A stretch of DNA of 64,000 bases, from the NCBI GenBank assembly GCA_016213205.1, contig JACRAZ010000087.1, positions 48,439-112,438 of the forward strand, in the 5' to 3' direction. Source of the DNA: Burkholderiales bacterium. GTDB taxonomy: Bacteria; Pseudomonadota; Gammaproteobacteria; Burkholderiales; Burkholderiaceae_C. Of this stretch, positions 1 through 8,435 are shown piece by piece. Within the stretch, counting starts at the first letter, position 1; the number at the start of each line of letters is the position of its first letter. The notes beneath the pieces were generated by a model. That model was not told the DNA's origin, searched no databases, and was given only the letters and a program-made list of their open reading frames with translations. The position numbers were made by a program, and so were the translations under genes.

Positions 1-1705
1 AGAGCACCATCACCGTCATCAGGTAGGCCGGCAGCGAGGGCAGGCGGTAGCGGCGCTTGCGCAAGGGCCGCCACGTGTCGACGAACAACGCCCAGCCGGT
101 GGGCACTTCATCGAGTTCCACCTTCAGTGGCTGGCGGAAATCGAGGTCGATGCCGATCACGGTGCCAATGCCGCGCTGGGCCCGCATCACATCCACCGGA
201 AAGTTGTTGAAGCTGCCGCCGTCGCACAGCAGCTCGCCCTCGTGCAGCACCGGCGGCAGCGCGCCGGGAATCGAGGTGCTGGCCAGCAGCGCCTTGGTGA
301 GCCGGCCGTGGCGCAGCACCTGTTCACGCGCATGGGTGTAGTTGGTGGTGACGCAGAAGCTGCTCTTCCACAGGTCTTCGACATCGGCGTCGAAGCCCAT
401 CAACTCGTGCACCGCGCTGGCCAGGATGCGGCGCAGCCGCTGGCCACGGAACAGCGACAGCCAGGGCATCGGGTTCCAGTCGCCCGTGGGGTTGGTGCCG
501 AAGGCGCGGCGGGCGTTGGCCATCACCGCGTCCCAGGGTTGATCCGAGGCCACGTAGGTGGCCATCACCGCGCCGATGCTGGTGCCGCCCACGCAATCGA
601 TCGCGATGCCGTGTTCCTGCAACGCGCGCACGACGCCCAGGTGGGCCAGGCCACGCGCGCCACCGCCGGCCAGCACCAGGCCGGTGGCGGTGCGGCTGAG
701 CAGGCGCGCCAGGCGGGCCATGTCGCGTTCCAGCGCGGGCCGGATGTGCAGATGGTCGGCCACCGGCCGGCGCTCCAGCCAGGCGCGGGTGTGGCGCGGC
801 GCGGGCAGGTCGGCGGGGTGCAGCAGCACCAGGATCTCGGCCGCATCGGTGCTGGCCGAGCGGTGCAGCAGGCAGGCTTTCTCGATGGCGTGCAGCACCG
901 GCGGCTCGCTGGCATCGGCCAGCAGCAGCAGTTCGTCCGCATCGCGGCAGCAGCGGGCCGTCCAGGCGCTGGGGCCGGCATCGGCCACCAGCAGCACGAA
1001 CTCGCAGCGTGCCTCGATGCGGTCGAGGTACATCGCGATGCGGCGGTTGATGTCGGCCTGGGCCTGCGGGCCCAGCGTGGCTTCTGGCGAATCGAGCGCG
1101 GCTTCCACGCTGTGCGAATCGATGATCTCGACCCGGCCGATCAAGCCGAGCTGCTGCGCCAGCGCGGTGGCGAAGGCGGGCAGGTCGACGCCCGCGCTCA
1201 CCGGCAGCAGGCCGACGGTGCTGGGCCGGGCATACAAGGTGCGCGCCGGCGGGGCCTTCAGGCGCCGGATGATCTGCCGCGTGAGCGCCACCGACATCGC
1301 GGCGTTGTTGCGCATCAGCCGGTCGAAGGCGGGCTTGGCCAGGCGCACCAGCACCGAATCGCGGATGGCCATCACGGTGGCCATGCGCGGCTCGTCGGTG
1401 TAGAGCGCAAGCTCGCCGACGATCTGGCCGCGCGTGATCTCGCCCACCAGGCGCTGGGTGTCCACGCCGCGCAGCGCGTCGGCCTCGTCCTGCACGTACA
1501 CGCGCAGCCGGCCGCTGACCAGCAGGTACATCGCATCGCCGGCCTCGCCCTGGCGCATCAGCGTCTGGCCGCCGGTGATCTCCACCCATTCCAGGTGCTG
1601 CCACAGCAGCATCAAGGTGGCGTCGTCCACGTCGCCGAAGCAGTCCTGCAGCAGCCGGTACAGCAGTTCGTCGTGGTAGGGCTGGCGCTGCGCGGTGGCG
1701 TCCAT
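1..1705 (-). CDS. Patatin-like phospholipase with N-terminal cyclic-nucleotide-binding domain (3' end cut by window)
   Basis: The frame read leftward from the ATG at 1705 stays open to the window edge, so about 568 residues are visible and the C-terminus is missing. Residues roughly 20-140 form a cNMP-binding domain of the Crp type. The C-terminal half is a patatin domain: the oxyanion-hole glycines (GGGARG, near residue 345), the nucleophile elbow GGTSIGA (near 375) and the DGG motif with the catalytic Asp (near 495) are all present. This architecture matches bacterial relatives of neuropathy target esterase, membrane-associated lipid esterases or lysophospholipases gated by a nucleotide-binding-like domain. 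The ligand and substrate cannot be read from sequence. It is the last visible gene of a minus-strand run and lies 95 bases downstream of ipdC. Confidence 0.88.
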   Translation of the reverse strand, partial: MDATAQRQPYHDELLYRLLQDCFGDVDDATLMLLWQHLEWVEITGGQTLMRQGEAGDAMYLLVSGRLRVYVQDEADALRGVDTQRLVGEITRGQIVGELALYTDEPRMATVMAIRDSVLVRLAKPAFDRLMRNNAAMSVALTRQIIRRLKAPPARTLYARPSTVGLLPVSAGVDLPAFATALAQQLGLIGRVEIIDSHSVEAALDSPEATLGPQAQADINRRIAMYLDRIEARCEFVLLVADAGPSAWTARCCRDADELLLLADASEPPVLHAIEKACLLHRSASTDAAEILVLLHPADLPAPRHTRAWLERRPVADHLHIRPALERDMARLARLLSRTATGLVLAGGGARGLAHLGVVRALQEHGIAIDCVGGTSIGAVMATYVASDQPWDAVMANARRAFGTNPTGDWNPMPWLSLFRGQRLRRILASAVHELMGFDADVEDLWKSSFCVTTNYTHAREQVLRHGRLTKALLASTSIPGALPPVLHEGELLCDGGSFNNFPVDVMRAQRGIGTVIGIDLDFRQPLKVELDEVPTGWALFVDTWRPLRKRRYRLPSLPAYLMTVMVL

Positions 1706-1800
1706 GGGGGGGCGGGGCGGCCCGCCGCTCCGTGCGGCGGGGCTGCGGTGCACTGTACCGCGAGGGCTTGCTCAGGTCGGACCGGGCCGCAGCGGCTCAC

Positions 1801-3444
1801 TCACCCCGGCACCGACAGCCGCTTCACCGCCGTCACGAACCTCGCCAGCGTGGGCGACAGCGCATCGGCCGCGAGGCGGATGTCCAGTAGCTGGAAGCTG
1901 CCTCGCGTGGCGAAGGCCCGCTCCAGGGCCGCGTGCAGCTCGGCGCGCGTATGCACCACGCAGCCGTCGCCGCCCATGCCGGCGGCCATCGAGGCGAAAT
2001 CCCAGGTGCCCAGGTCGTTGTAGCCGCCTTCGGGCTCGAAGGCGCGCAGCATCTGCCAGCTGGCGTTGTTGAGGATCAGCACGATCGGGTCCCAGCCGTG
2101 GCGGCGCGCGTTGCCCAGCTCCCAGCCCGTCATCTGGAACGCGCCGTCGCCCACCAGCACGATGGGGCGCTGGCCGCTGCAGGCCTGCAGGCCCAGCGCG
2201 GCGGGCACGGCGTAGCCCATGCCGGCGTAGTAGCCCGGGGCGATCAGCGGTGCGGGGTGGATGTCCATCGCGGTGAACAGGCAGTCGCCCACGTCGCAGG
2301 CCAGCGGCAGGGGGCCGTGGCGCTGCATCAGCGCGTTGATGGCGGCGGCGATGTCGGTGGGCGCCACCGGGCTGTCGTCCACCGGCAGGGCTGCCGCCTG
2401 CGGCGCGGCAAGGGCCGGCGCGGCGGCTGCCGCCCCAGCCTCACGCGCCGGCACGCGGTCGAGCAGTGCGTCGATCAGCGCGTCAATCGGCACCGCGGGG
2501 TACACGTGGTAGCCCATCACCACGCGGCCTTCGAGCGCCTGGATCGCCTGCCGCAGGTCGATGCGCTTGGCCGAGACGGCGAAGTTGGTGTCGGAGACGA
2601 TCACGCCCAGCAGCAGCAGGGCGTCCGAGCCTTCGACCTGCGCGCTGATCGCCGGGTCGCCGGCCAGGCCGAGGTAGGTGCCCAGCGGCGGCGTGGCGGC
2701 GTCGGACAGCAGGCCCCGCCCCATGAAGCTGGTGACCACCGGCAGCGCCAGCCGGCGCGCGAGTTCGGCCACCTTGGCCTCCAGGCCGTAGCGGCGCACT
2801 TCCACGCCCACCATCAGCAGCGGGCGGGTGGCCTTGCGCAGGCGCTGCAGCAACTCGTCCGCGCAGGCGGCCAGGGCCTGGGCGTCGATGGGCTCGGGCG
2901 GCGTGACGGGCACTTCGTCGCAGGGGCGGCCGGGCATGTCGCGCGGGATCTCGATATACACCGGGCGCGCGGCGCGCAGCGCGGCGTCCAGCACGCGGGC
3001 GATGTCCTGCGGCGCGCGGCGCGGGTCGTCCAGCCGCGCTGCATCCACCGTGACTTCGCGGAACACGCGCCATTGCGAATCGAGTGTCTTCACCTGGTGG
3101 TGCAGCAGGTAGCCGCTGGCCGCCTCGTGCGCGGCCGGTGCGCCCGAGAGCACCACCATCGGCACCCGCTCGGCATAGGCGCCGGCCACGGTGTTCAGCA
3201 GGTTGAAGGCGCCGGCGCCGTAGGTGACCGCGGCCACGCCCAGGCCGCCGCGAAAGCGCGCGCAGGCATCGGCCGCGAAGCCCACCCCGGGCTCGTGCGA
3301 CAGCGTGTACAGCGGCAGCAGCGCCGAGCGTTCGATCTCGCGGAACAGCGGCAGCGCAAAGTCGCCGGGGATGCCGAAGATCTCGGTGGCGCCGCGTGCC
3401 TTCAGCGCCTGCAGCAGGCGCTCGGCCAGGGTGGGGGAGCTCAT
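1801..3444 (-). CDS. ipdC: Phenylpyruvate/indolepyruvate decarboxylase (thiamine diphosphate enzyme)
   Basis: This 547-residue protein closely resembles the Azospirillum brasilense phenylpyruvate/indolepyruvate decarboxylase as I recall it. Shared features include the FGIPGDFALP start, the SHEPGVGFAADA segment holding the cofactor-activating Glu, the VTYGAGAFN loop, and the ThDP/Mg motif that starts GDGAFQMTGWELGN and ends in NNASWQML. It should convert aromatic 2-oxo acids to aldehydes and CO2, a step of the Ehrlich pathway and of indole-3-acetate synthesis through indolepyruvate. The ATG at 3444 is chosen because it puts MSSPTLAERLL where family members begin; the longer in-frame extension upstream is Arg/Pro-rich and unlike the family. 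No aminotransferase or aldehyde dehydrogenase lies beside it, so pathway flux cannot be inferred. Confidence 0.9.
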   Translation of the reverse strand: MSSPTLAERLLQALKARGATEIFGIPGDFALPLFREIERSALLPLYTLSHEPGVGFAADACARFRGGLGVAAVTYGAGAFNLLNTVAGAYAERVPMVVLSGAPAAHEAASGYLLHHQVKTLDSQWRVFREVTVDAARLDDPRRAPQDIARVLDAALRAARPVYIEIPRDMPGRPCDEVPVTPPEPIDAQALAACADELLQRLRKATRPLLMVGVEVRRYGLEAKVAELARRLALPVVTSFMGRGLLSDAATPPLGTYLGLAGDPAISAQVEGSDALLLLGVIVSDTNFAVSAKRIDLRQAIQALEGRVVMGYHVYPAVPIDALIDALLDRVPAREAGAAAAAPALAAPQAAALPVDDSPVAPTDIAAAINALMQRHGPLPLACDVGDCLFTAMDIHPAPLIAPGYYAGMGYAVPAALGLQACSGQRPIVLVGDGAFQMTGWELGNARRHGWDPIVLILNNASWQMLRAFEPEGGYNDLGTWDFASMAAGMGGDGCVVHTRAELHAALERAFATRGSFQLLDIRLAADALSPTLARFVTAVKRLSVPG

Positions 3445-3629
3445 GGTGTGAGGGTGCCGGCAGCCCCGCGCCGGCAGCCGCGGTGGCGGCACCCTGGCGC
3501 GGCCCGCCGGCCGGCGGGTTGGGGTGCCGCGCACTCTAGGGGCGTGTTGTGGGTGGGGTCTTGCGCGGGGTCAAGCGGCGCCGGCAGGCCCGTGGGGGCG
3601 GGCTGGGCGCAGCCCGGCCCTGGGGGTGC

Positions 3630-4268
3630 TCAGTACAGCGTGGCGGCCTGCCGCTCGGGCAGGCCCTGGTCGTAGGCGGCGCCGTCGATCGGCGGTTCGG
3701 CCTGGCCTTGCGTCAGCCCCTGCAGCAGCGCGCCGGTGCTGGGCAGCGAAGCGCGCTCGGGCCAGGTCTCGGGCCGCCAGAGCTTGGAGCGCAGCAGCGC
3801 GCGGGCACACTGGAAATACACCGTCTCGACGCGGATCACCAGTACGCTGCGCGCGGGCTTGCCGTCCATCGCGAAGCGCTGGCACAGCGCAGGCTCGATG
3901 CTGATCTCGGCGCGGCCGTTCACGCGCAAGGTTTCGTTGGTGCCGGGCACCAGGAACAGCAGCGCCACGCGCGGATCGGCGAGCACGTTGCGCAGGCTGT
4001 CGATGCGGTTGTTGCCGCGCCGGTCGGGCAGCAGCAGCGTGTGCGGGTTCTCGATGGTGATGAAACCGGCCGGGTCGCCGCGCGGCGACACGTCCAGCCC
4101 CTCGGGGCCCACGGTGGCCAGCGCCGCGAACGGCGAGGCCTGGATCAGCGGGTGGTAGGCCGGGTGCAGAAAGGGCACTTCCTTGCGGCGCGAGGCCGTG
4201 CCCGGCTCGCCATACAGCGCGGCCAGTGCGGCCGCATCGGTGACGCGGTGTTCGGGGGCGATGTCCAT
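3630..4268 (-). CDS. Pyridoxamine 5'-phosphate oxidase-family FMN-binding protein
   Basis: A 212-residue protein with the split-barrel PPOX fold. Diagnostic segments are ASPFAALATVGPEGLDVSPR, a nucleotide-contacting stretch LLPDRRGNNRIDSLRN, and DPRVALLFLVPG followed by TLRVNGRAEI. These resemble the PPOX subgroup annotated as MSMEG_1061/DR_2398-like rather than true PdxH, which is associated with B6 metabolism and has different C-terminal phosphate ligands. It probably binds FMN and is a small-molecule oxidoreductase or electron carrier; the substrate is unknown. The ATG at 4268 (MDIAPEHRV) is preferred to longer in-frame extensions, which run into the low-complexity shadow of the neighbouring AraC gene. 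It sits between ipdC and an AraC-GyrI regulator on the same strand. Confidence 0.82.
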   Translation of the reverse strand: MDIAPEHRVTDAAALAALYGEPGTASRRKEVPFLHPAYHPLIQASPFAALATVGPEGLDVSPRGDPAGFITIENPHTLLLPDRRGNNRIDSLRNVLADPRVALLFLVPGTNETLRVNGRAEISIEPALCQRFAMDGKPARSVLVIRVETVYFQCARALLRSKLWRPETWPERASLPSTGALLQGLTQGQAEPPIDGAAYDQGLPERQAATLY

Positions 4269-4368
4269 GGGGACGCTCACTTTCTCAGTTAGTCTGGTGG
4301 CAATCGAAGAGGGCGATCCGGCAGCCAACCGAGGCCGCGATGGTGAGCGCGCACGGCACAGCGAACAT

Positions 4369-5301
4369 TCACAGCGGCCGCAGCGGCACGCAGATGTCGC
4401 AGGTGAAGGGCAGGCCGGGGCCGCCGCCCTCGTCGCCGGGGCCCTGGCGCTCGAAGCAGGGCCGGTCGTCGGCCTGGTAGCCGCTGGCCGGCAGCCACTG
4501 GCCCAGCAGCCAGGGCCAGGCGCGCTCGATCTCGCTGCTGGTGCCGCGAAAACGCGCCACCGCGTAGCGGCCGCCGGGCAGTTGCTGCACGGTGGCGTCG
4601 CCGCTGGGAACGAAGCGCTCGGGCACCTCCACCCCGGCGTCGTAGCGGCACTGGCTGGGTGGGGTGATGGAGGGGTCGTCGTGCGAGATGCCGTAGCGCG
4701 GCGCGGGTGCCAGCTGCTGCGCCCGGGCCCAGGGCACGAAGCGGTGGGCCCAGAACTCGCCCACCGGTGCGCCATAGGGCCCGGTGTAGCGCAGGCAGGC
4801 AATGCGCACCGCGGACAGGTCCATCACTTGAACGTTCAGCATCATCGTCGGCTCCTGGGGGAACGGGGTGGGGAAGGTGCCACCATCTTCCCGGGCCGGC
4901 GCCTGGCCGTCCTGATCCAGGTTGCGGCAGGCCTGATCCGGATTGCGAAGCCGCCGCCACGCATTGGGCGCGTGGCCATAGTGCGCCTTGAAGGCGCGCG
5001 CAAAGGCCTCGCCGGAGCCGAAGCCCACTTCCAGCGCAATGCTGAGCACGGCGGTCTGCGGCCGCTGGCGCAGCAGCGCGGCCGCCTGTTCGAGCCGGCG
5101 CCGGCGCAGGTAGTCGCCCAGCGTCTCGCCCATCCAGCCGGCGAACACGCGGTGGAAGTGGTAGGGCGAGAAATGCGCCACTGCGGCCAGCGCCTTCAGA
5201 TCCAGCGGCGCGGCGAGGTGGGCGTCGATGTGGGCCAGCACGCGTTGCATGCGGCGGGCGTATTCGGCGCGTGGCGCGCCGTCGGCCCCGATGGGGTGCA
5301 T
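4369..5301 (-). CDS. AraC-family regulator with C-terminal GyrI-like effector-binding domain
   Basis: 310 residues. Residues about 15-115 are a twin helix-turn-helix AraC domain (LKALAAVAHFSPYHFHRVF, then a second HTH around VGFGSGEAFARAFKAHYGHAP). After a linker, residues about 150-308 form a GyrI/Rob-C-like small-molecule-binding domain beginning NVQVMDLSAVRIACLRYTGP and ending FTCDICVPLRPL. This is the architecture of Rob/SoxS-like and BmrR-like multidrug or antibiotic sensors. It starts 15 bases after the isochorismatase-like gene stops on the same strand, so the two are probably co-transcribed. The target genes are not evident. Confidence 0.9.
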   Translation of the reverse strand: MHPIGADGAPRAEYARRMQRVLAHIDAHLAAPLDLKALAAVAHFSPYHFHRVFAGWMGETLGDYLRRRRLEQAAALLRQRPQTAVLSIALEVGFGSGEAFARAFKAHYGHAPNAWRRLRNPDQACRNLDQDGQAPAREDGGTFPTPFPQEPTMMLNVQVMDLSAVRIACLRYTGPYGAPVGEFWAHRFVPWARAQQLAPAPRYGISHDDPSITPPSQCRYDAGVEVPERFVPSGDATVQQLPGGRYAVARFRGTSSEIERAWPWLLGQWLPASGYQADDRPCFERQGPGDEGGGPGLPFTCDICVPLRPL

Positions 5302-5316
5302 CGGCAGGTGGTGTTC

Positions 5317-5850
5317 CTAGAACGTGACCTGCTCTGCCGGCAGGGCCTGCAGCCGCTTGCCGAAGCTGCCGAGGTTGGGCAGCGTGGCGTTCTCGTGCGC
5401 GCGGATCAGCGCGGCGCTGGCATGCGGTTTGTCGTGCGTGGTGTGGGCGTCGGCGACGAGCGTGACGTCGTAGCCCAGTGCGGCGGCGCGGCGCACGGTG
5501 GTGTCCACGCAGTATTCGCTGGCATAGCCGCACACCACCAGGTGCGAGATGTCCTGCTCCTGCAGCAGCGGTTCGAGCCGCGTGTGCAGGAAGGAATCGG
5601 GCGTGGTCTTGCGCAGGCGGGCATCGCCTTCGCGCGGCTGCAGGCCGGGGGCCAGCGCCCAGCCGGGGCTGCCATGGGCGAGCAGGCTGCCCTCGCGCTC
5701 GTGCTGCACGTACACCACCGGCACATGGGCGGCGCGGGCGCGCTCGGCCAGTGCGTTGATGCGTTCGATCACCGCCGCCGCGTCGCCCGGCCGGGGCTCG
5801 GGCTCGAACAGCGCGGTCTGGACATCGACAACCAGCAGGACAGTTCTCAT
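5317..5850 (-). CDS. Isochorismatase-family cysteine hydrolase
   Basis: 177-residue protein of the isochorismatase-like hydrolase fold. The catalytic triad is visible: Asp in LLVVDVQTALFE, Lys in LRKTTPDSFLHT, and the nucleophilic Cys in VVCGYASEYCVDTTVR. The length and the lack of an aryl-carrier domain fit the small nicotinamidase/N-carbamoyl-amidase-like cysteine hydrolases rather than EntB. The substrate is unknown. The ATG at 5850 gives the canonical MRTVLLVVDVQ start. The AraC-GyrI gene follows closely downstream, so the regulator may respond to the substrate of this enzyme; this is inference. Confidence 0.88.
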   Translation of the reverse strand: MRTVLLVVDVQTALFEPEPRPGDAAAVIERINALAERARAAHVPVVYVQHEREGSLLAHGSPGWALAPGLQPREGDARLRKTTPDSFLHTRLEPLLQEQDISHLVVCGYASEYCVDTTVRRAAALGYDVTLVADAHTTHDKPHASAALIRAHENATLPNLGSFGKRLQALPAEQVTF

Positions 5851-5909
5851 CGGACGCACCAGCAATGGCCTAGGAGCCCCCGATTCTGCGGCATCGGCGT
5901 GACGCTTGT

Positions 5910-6557
5910 TCAGCGCACGCGGCGGCGCGAGGCGGCGCCCATCAGGCCCAGGGCGCCCAGCGTCAGCGCCAGGCTCACCGGCTCGGGCACGTTGAGCGCG
6001 ATGTTGTCGAGCGAGCCGCCGTAACCGTCGGAGGTGCCGGTGGCCGCGAAGCGCAGCATGTCCAGGCCACCGGTGCCGACCACGTCGACGCTGTAGTAGT
6101 GCCAGTCGTGGTTGGACAGGCCGTCGCCGCTGCCGTTGTTCAGGAACACCTGCACGCCGTTCCACAGCACCTGAATCTGGTTGCTGGTGGTGCCGAAGTT
6201 GTGGTTGGGGTTGTTGGGGCCCACGCCGGCGCGCGGCGAGTAGTACCAGCTCAGCGTGTAGTGGGTGCCGGCGGTGGTGGCCACCGACTGCTCCATCCAG
6301 CTGTTGCGGTAGGTGTCGAGCTCGACGAAGTAGGTGCCGTCCTGTGCGGTGCCGGCGTTCTGGCGGCGCAGCTCGATGCCGCCGCCGCTGGTGGGGTCGC
6401 CCTGCCAGCCGGGCAGGGTGGTGTAGACGTTCCAGCTGCCCAGCGGCAGCGCCGGGCCGTCTTCGAAGCTGCCGTTGGTCAGCAGCGAGGGGCCGGCGGT
6501 GGCCGCCAGCGGGGTGGCGAGGGCGGCGGCCAGCAGAAGCGAGGAGAGCGTGCGCAT
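5910..6557 (-). CDS. PEP-CTERM sorting-domain protein, secreted
   Basis: 215 residues. A Sec signal peptide (MRTLSSLLLAAALATPLAA) is followed by a beta-rich domain beginning LLTNGSFEDG, typical of carbohydrate-binding-like PEP-CTERM proteins. The C-terminus has the full sorting signal: NVPEP, a hydrophobic helix and a final RRRVR. Such proteins are recognised by exosortase (EpsH/XrtA-type) and accompany exopolysaccharide production. No exosortase or EPS gene is in this window, so the sorting machinery must be elsewhere. An AAGG ribosome-binding site lies just upstream of the ATG at 6557. Confidence 0.88.
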   Translation of the reverse strand: MRTLSSLLLAAALATPLAATAGPSLLTNGSFEDGPALPLGSWNVYTTLPGWQGDPTSGGGIELRRQNAGTAQDGTYFVELDTYRNSWMEQSVATTAGTHYTLSWYYSPRAGVGPNNPNHNFGTTSNQIQVLWNGVQVFLNNGSGDGLSNHDWHYYSVDVVGTGGLDMLRFAATGTSDGYGGSLDNIALNVPEPVSLALTLGALGLMGAASRRRVR

Positions 6558-6797
6558 GGGGAGACCTTTCGATGCGGAGGGGGTGGCACCGTGCGCCCAT
6601 CGCGCGGTTTGTCCCGTTGCAGCCGATTGTCGAAAGCATCGGCCCGGGCGTGTTCCCTCGATTGCGGGGGATGCGTCCGCCGTGGGGCTGATCGTTCGTG
6701 ACGGGGTTGGCATCTGGTGGCCAGGTGGCGACCAAAGTCATGCCAGCCGCGCGGTGCCGGGCGGGTGCGGGCCTGCGCCTGGCGCGGTGCCGGCGGC

Positions 6798-8327
6798 TCA
6801 GCGGCGGGTGCGGCGGGCCGGCTTCTTGGCCTTGCCGGAGGCCTTGGCCGCGGGCCGGGGCTTGGCCGCGGCCTTGCCGCCGGCCTTTGGCGCGGCACGG
6901 GCCGTGGCGCCCAGGCCGGCCGTGCTGCCCTGCTGCCAGCCCTGGCAGGCCGGCGAGGCCTCGGCCTCGGCCGCCAGCACCTGCTGCGCCGCGGCATCGA
7001 AGCGGAAGCAGGGCCCCAGGGTCTGTGCCGTCAGCCAGGTGGCGGCCAGGGCGGCACCGGGCGGGCGTTCGGCCAGTTGCTGCAGGTCGCGCCGCGGGGC
7101 GTCGGCCAGCAGCGGGCGCAGCGCGGCCTGCAGCCGGTGCGTGGCCAGCGGGCTGCTCAGCGGCCCGGTCACCCGGGCCTGCGCGGCCGGCAGCAGCAGG
7201 CGCTTGAGCACTGCATCCAGCCCCAGGTGGCCCTGCGCCCGCAGCGCGCCGTGCCAGCGCATCGGCAGCCACGGGGCATCGGCCGGGTTGCCCGGGCCGG
7301 GCTGCAGCAGCGCGCTCAATGCGCTGGCCTGTTCACCCAGCGGCTGGCCGGCCGCGCTACGCAGGCGTTGGGCGTAGAAGCGCGCGAAGCCGTTGACGAA
7401 CCATGCGTTCAGAGCCTCGTCCGGCCGCTGCTCGTAGGCCACCGGGCCGAAGCGCTCGCGGAACCAGGCCTGCAGCGCGGTGTAGAGCAGGGTGTCGTCG
7501 AACTGCGGGCCAGGCAACGGCGCGGCGGCGGGCCACTGCAGCACCAGTGCACCGGGCAGCGCCAGGCCGCGGGGCGGGCTGTCGGCGGCCGCGGGCAGCA
7601 GCATCAGCCAGCGGTCCGGTGCCGGGCCATCGGCCCAGAAGCGGCGCACGGCGCCCAGCGGTACGGCGCTGGCGTCGGCCACGGCCGGCGCCTCCGGCCC
7701 TGGCGCGGTGCCGGCGGCCAGCACCACCTGCCAGCGCTGGCCATCAACGCTGCGCTCGGCCTGCTGCAGCGCGCCGGCGGCGACGATCCAGTCGCGCGCC
7801 AGCGCCGCGCTGCCTTGCAGCCGCAGCAGGCGCTCGGTGGTGTCGAGCTGGCCAGGGCCGGCGACCAGGGTGTCGTCGGCGCCAAGGCCGCTGAGGCTGA
7901 GGCACATCTGCCAATGGCCACCACCGGCGGGCACCGGCAGCAGTGCGCGGCCCGCGAACAGCAGGCTCCGCGGCAGCAGGCGGGCCCAGGCCGCCTCACC
8001 CGGCACGATGGCAAAGCTGAGGTTCACGCGCTCGCCCGGGCGGTGCACCACGCTGCGCGCCAAGGGGCGTCCGGCCACCGGCTCCAGCGTGGGGTCGCCC
8101 TCGGCAACACGCTGCGCCACCTCGCTGCCTTCGGGCAGCAGCAGCTCGGTGCGGCCGTGCGGGCCGGCATCGAAGCTCAGGTCCACCTGCACCCGCGGCG
8201 GCGTGGCCTCGCGCTGCGGGGTGAGCCGCCAATGCAGCGCGCAGCCGGGCGGCGGGGCGGGCTGGGCCAGTGCCGCACCGCTGGCGGCGCAGCCCAGCCA
8301 GATCAGGAACCGCAGGGCACGGTGCAT
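6798..8327 (-). CDS. Secreted protein of unknown function with Lys/Ala/Pro-rich basic tail
   Basis: 509 residues starting at 8327 (MHRALRFLIWLGCAASGAAL), a good Sec signal peptide. The first ATG of the longer frame at 8414 would bury it behind a Pro-rich extension. The mature region begins with a beta-rich segment and includes DDTLLYTALQAWFRERFGPV and EALNAWFVNGFARFYAQRLR, which recalls the catalytic-domain helices of M1/M61-type peptidases. I see no HExxH, so an enzymatic role is doubtful. The last 45 residues are a basic, repetitive tail rich in KAGGKAAAKPRPAAKASGKA, like histone-H1/AlgP-type tails and unusual on an exported protein. I do not recognise the family. The gene is followed by the PEP-CTERM gene on the same strand. 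Confidence 0.7.
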   Translation of the reverse strand: MHRALRFLIWLGCAASGAALAQPAPPPGCALHWRLTPQREATPPRVQVDLSFDAGPHGRTELLLPEGSEVAQRVAEGDPTLEPVAGRPLARSVVHRPGERVNLSFAIVPGEAAWARLLPRSLLFAGRALLPVPAGGGHWQMCLSLSGLGADDTLVAGPGQLDTTERLLRLQGSAALARDWIVAAGALQQAERSVDGQRWQVVLAAGTAPGPEAPAVADASAVPLGAVRRFWADGPAPDRWLMLLPAAADSPPRGLALPGALVLQWPAAAPLPGPQFDDTLLYTALQAWFRERFGPVAYEQRPDEALNAWFVNGFARFYAQRLRSAAGQPLGEQASALSALLQPGPGNPADAPWLPMRWHGALRAQGHLGLDAVLKRLLLPAAQARVTGPLSSPLATHRLQAALRPLLADAPRRDLQQLAERPPGAALAATWLTAQTLGPCFRFDAAAQQVLAAEAEASPACQGWQQGSTAGLGATARAAPKAGGKAAAKPRPAAKASGKAKKPARRTRR

Positions 8328-8435
8328 GCGTCGACGGGGGGGCAGGAAGGACGAGCCGGCGAGCTTAGCGCAGGGGTGGGCCGGGCCTGGCCACCGCTGG
8401 TAAGCGTTGCGCACGGGGGTGACACGGCACCGGCA

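Noticed and set aside
242..2023. 593-codon plus-strand frame opposite the patatin and decarboxylase genes
   Set aside because: The product is Gln/His/Gly/Arg-rich without motifs and runs across two unrelated genes; the opposite strand has clear catalytic motifs.
3445..3629. Small gene between ipdC and the PPOX gene
   Set aside because: The 185-base gap is GC-rich with no frame that has a ribosome-binding site or a recognisable product; it holds only short inverted segments.
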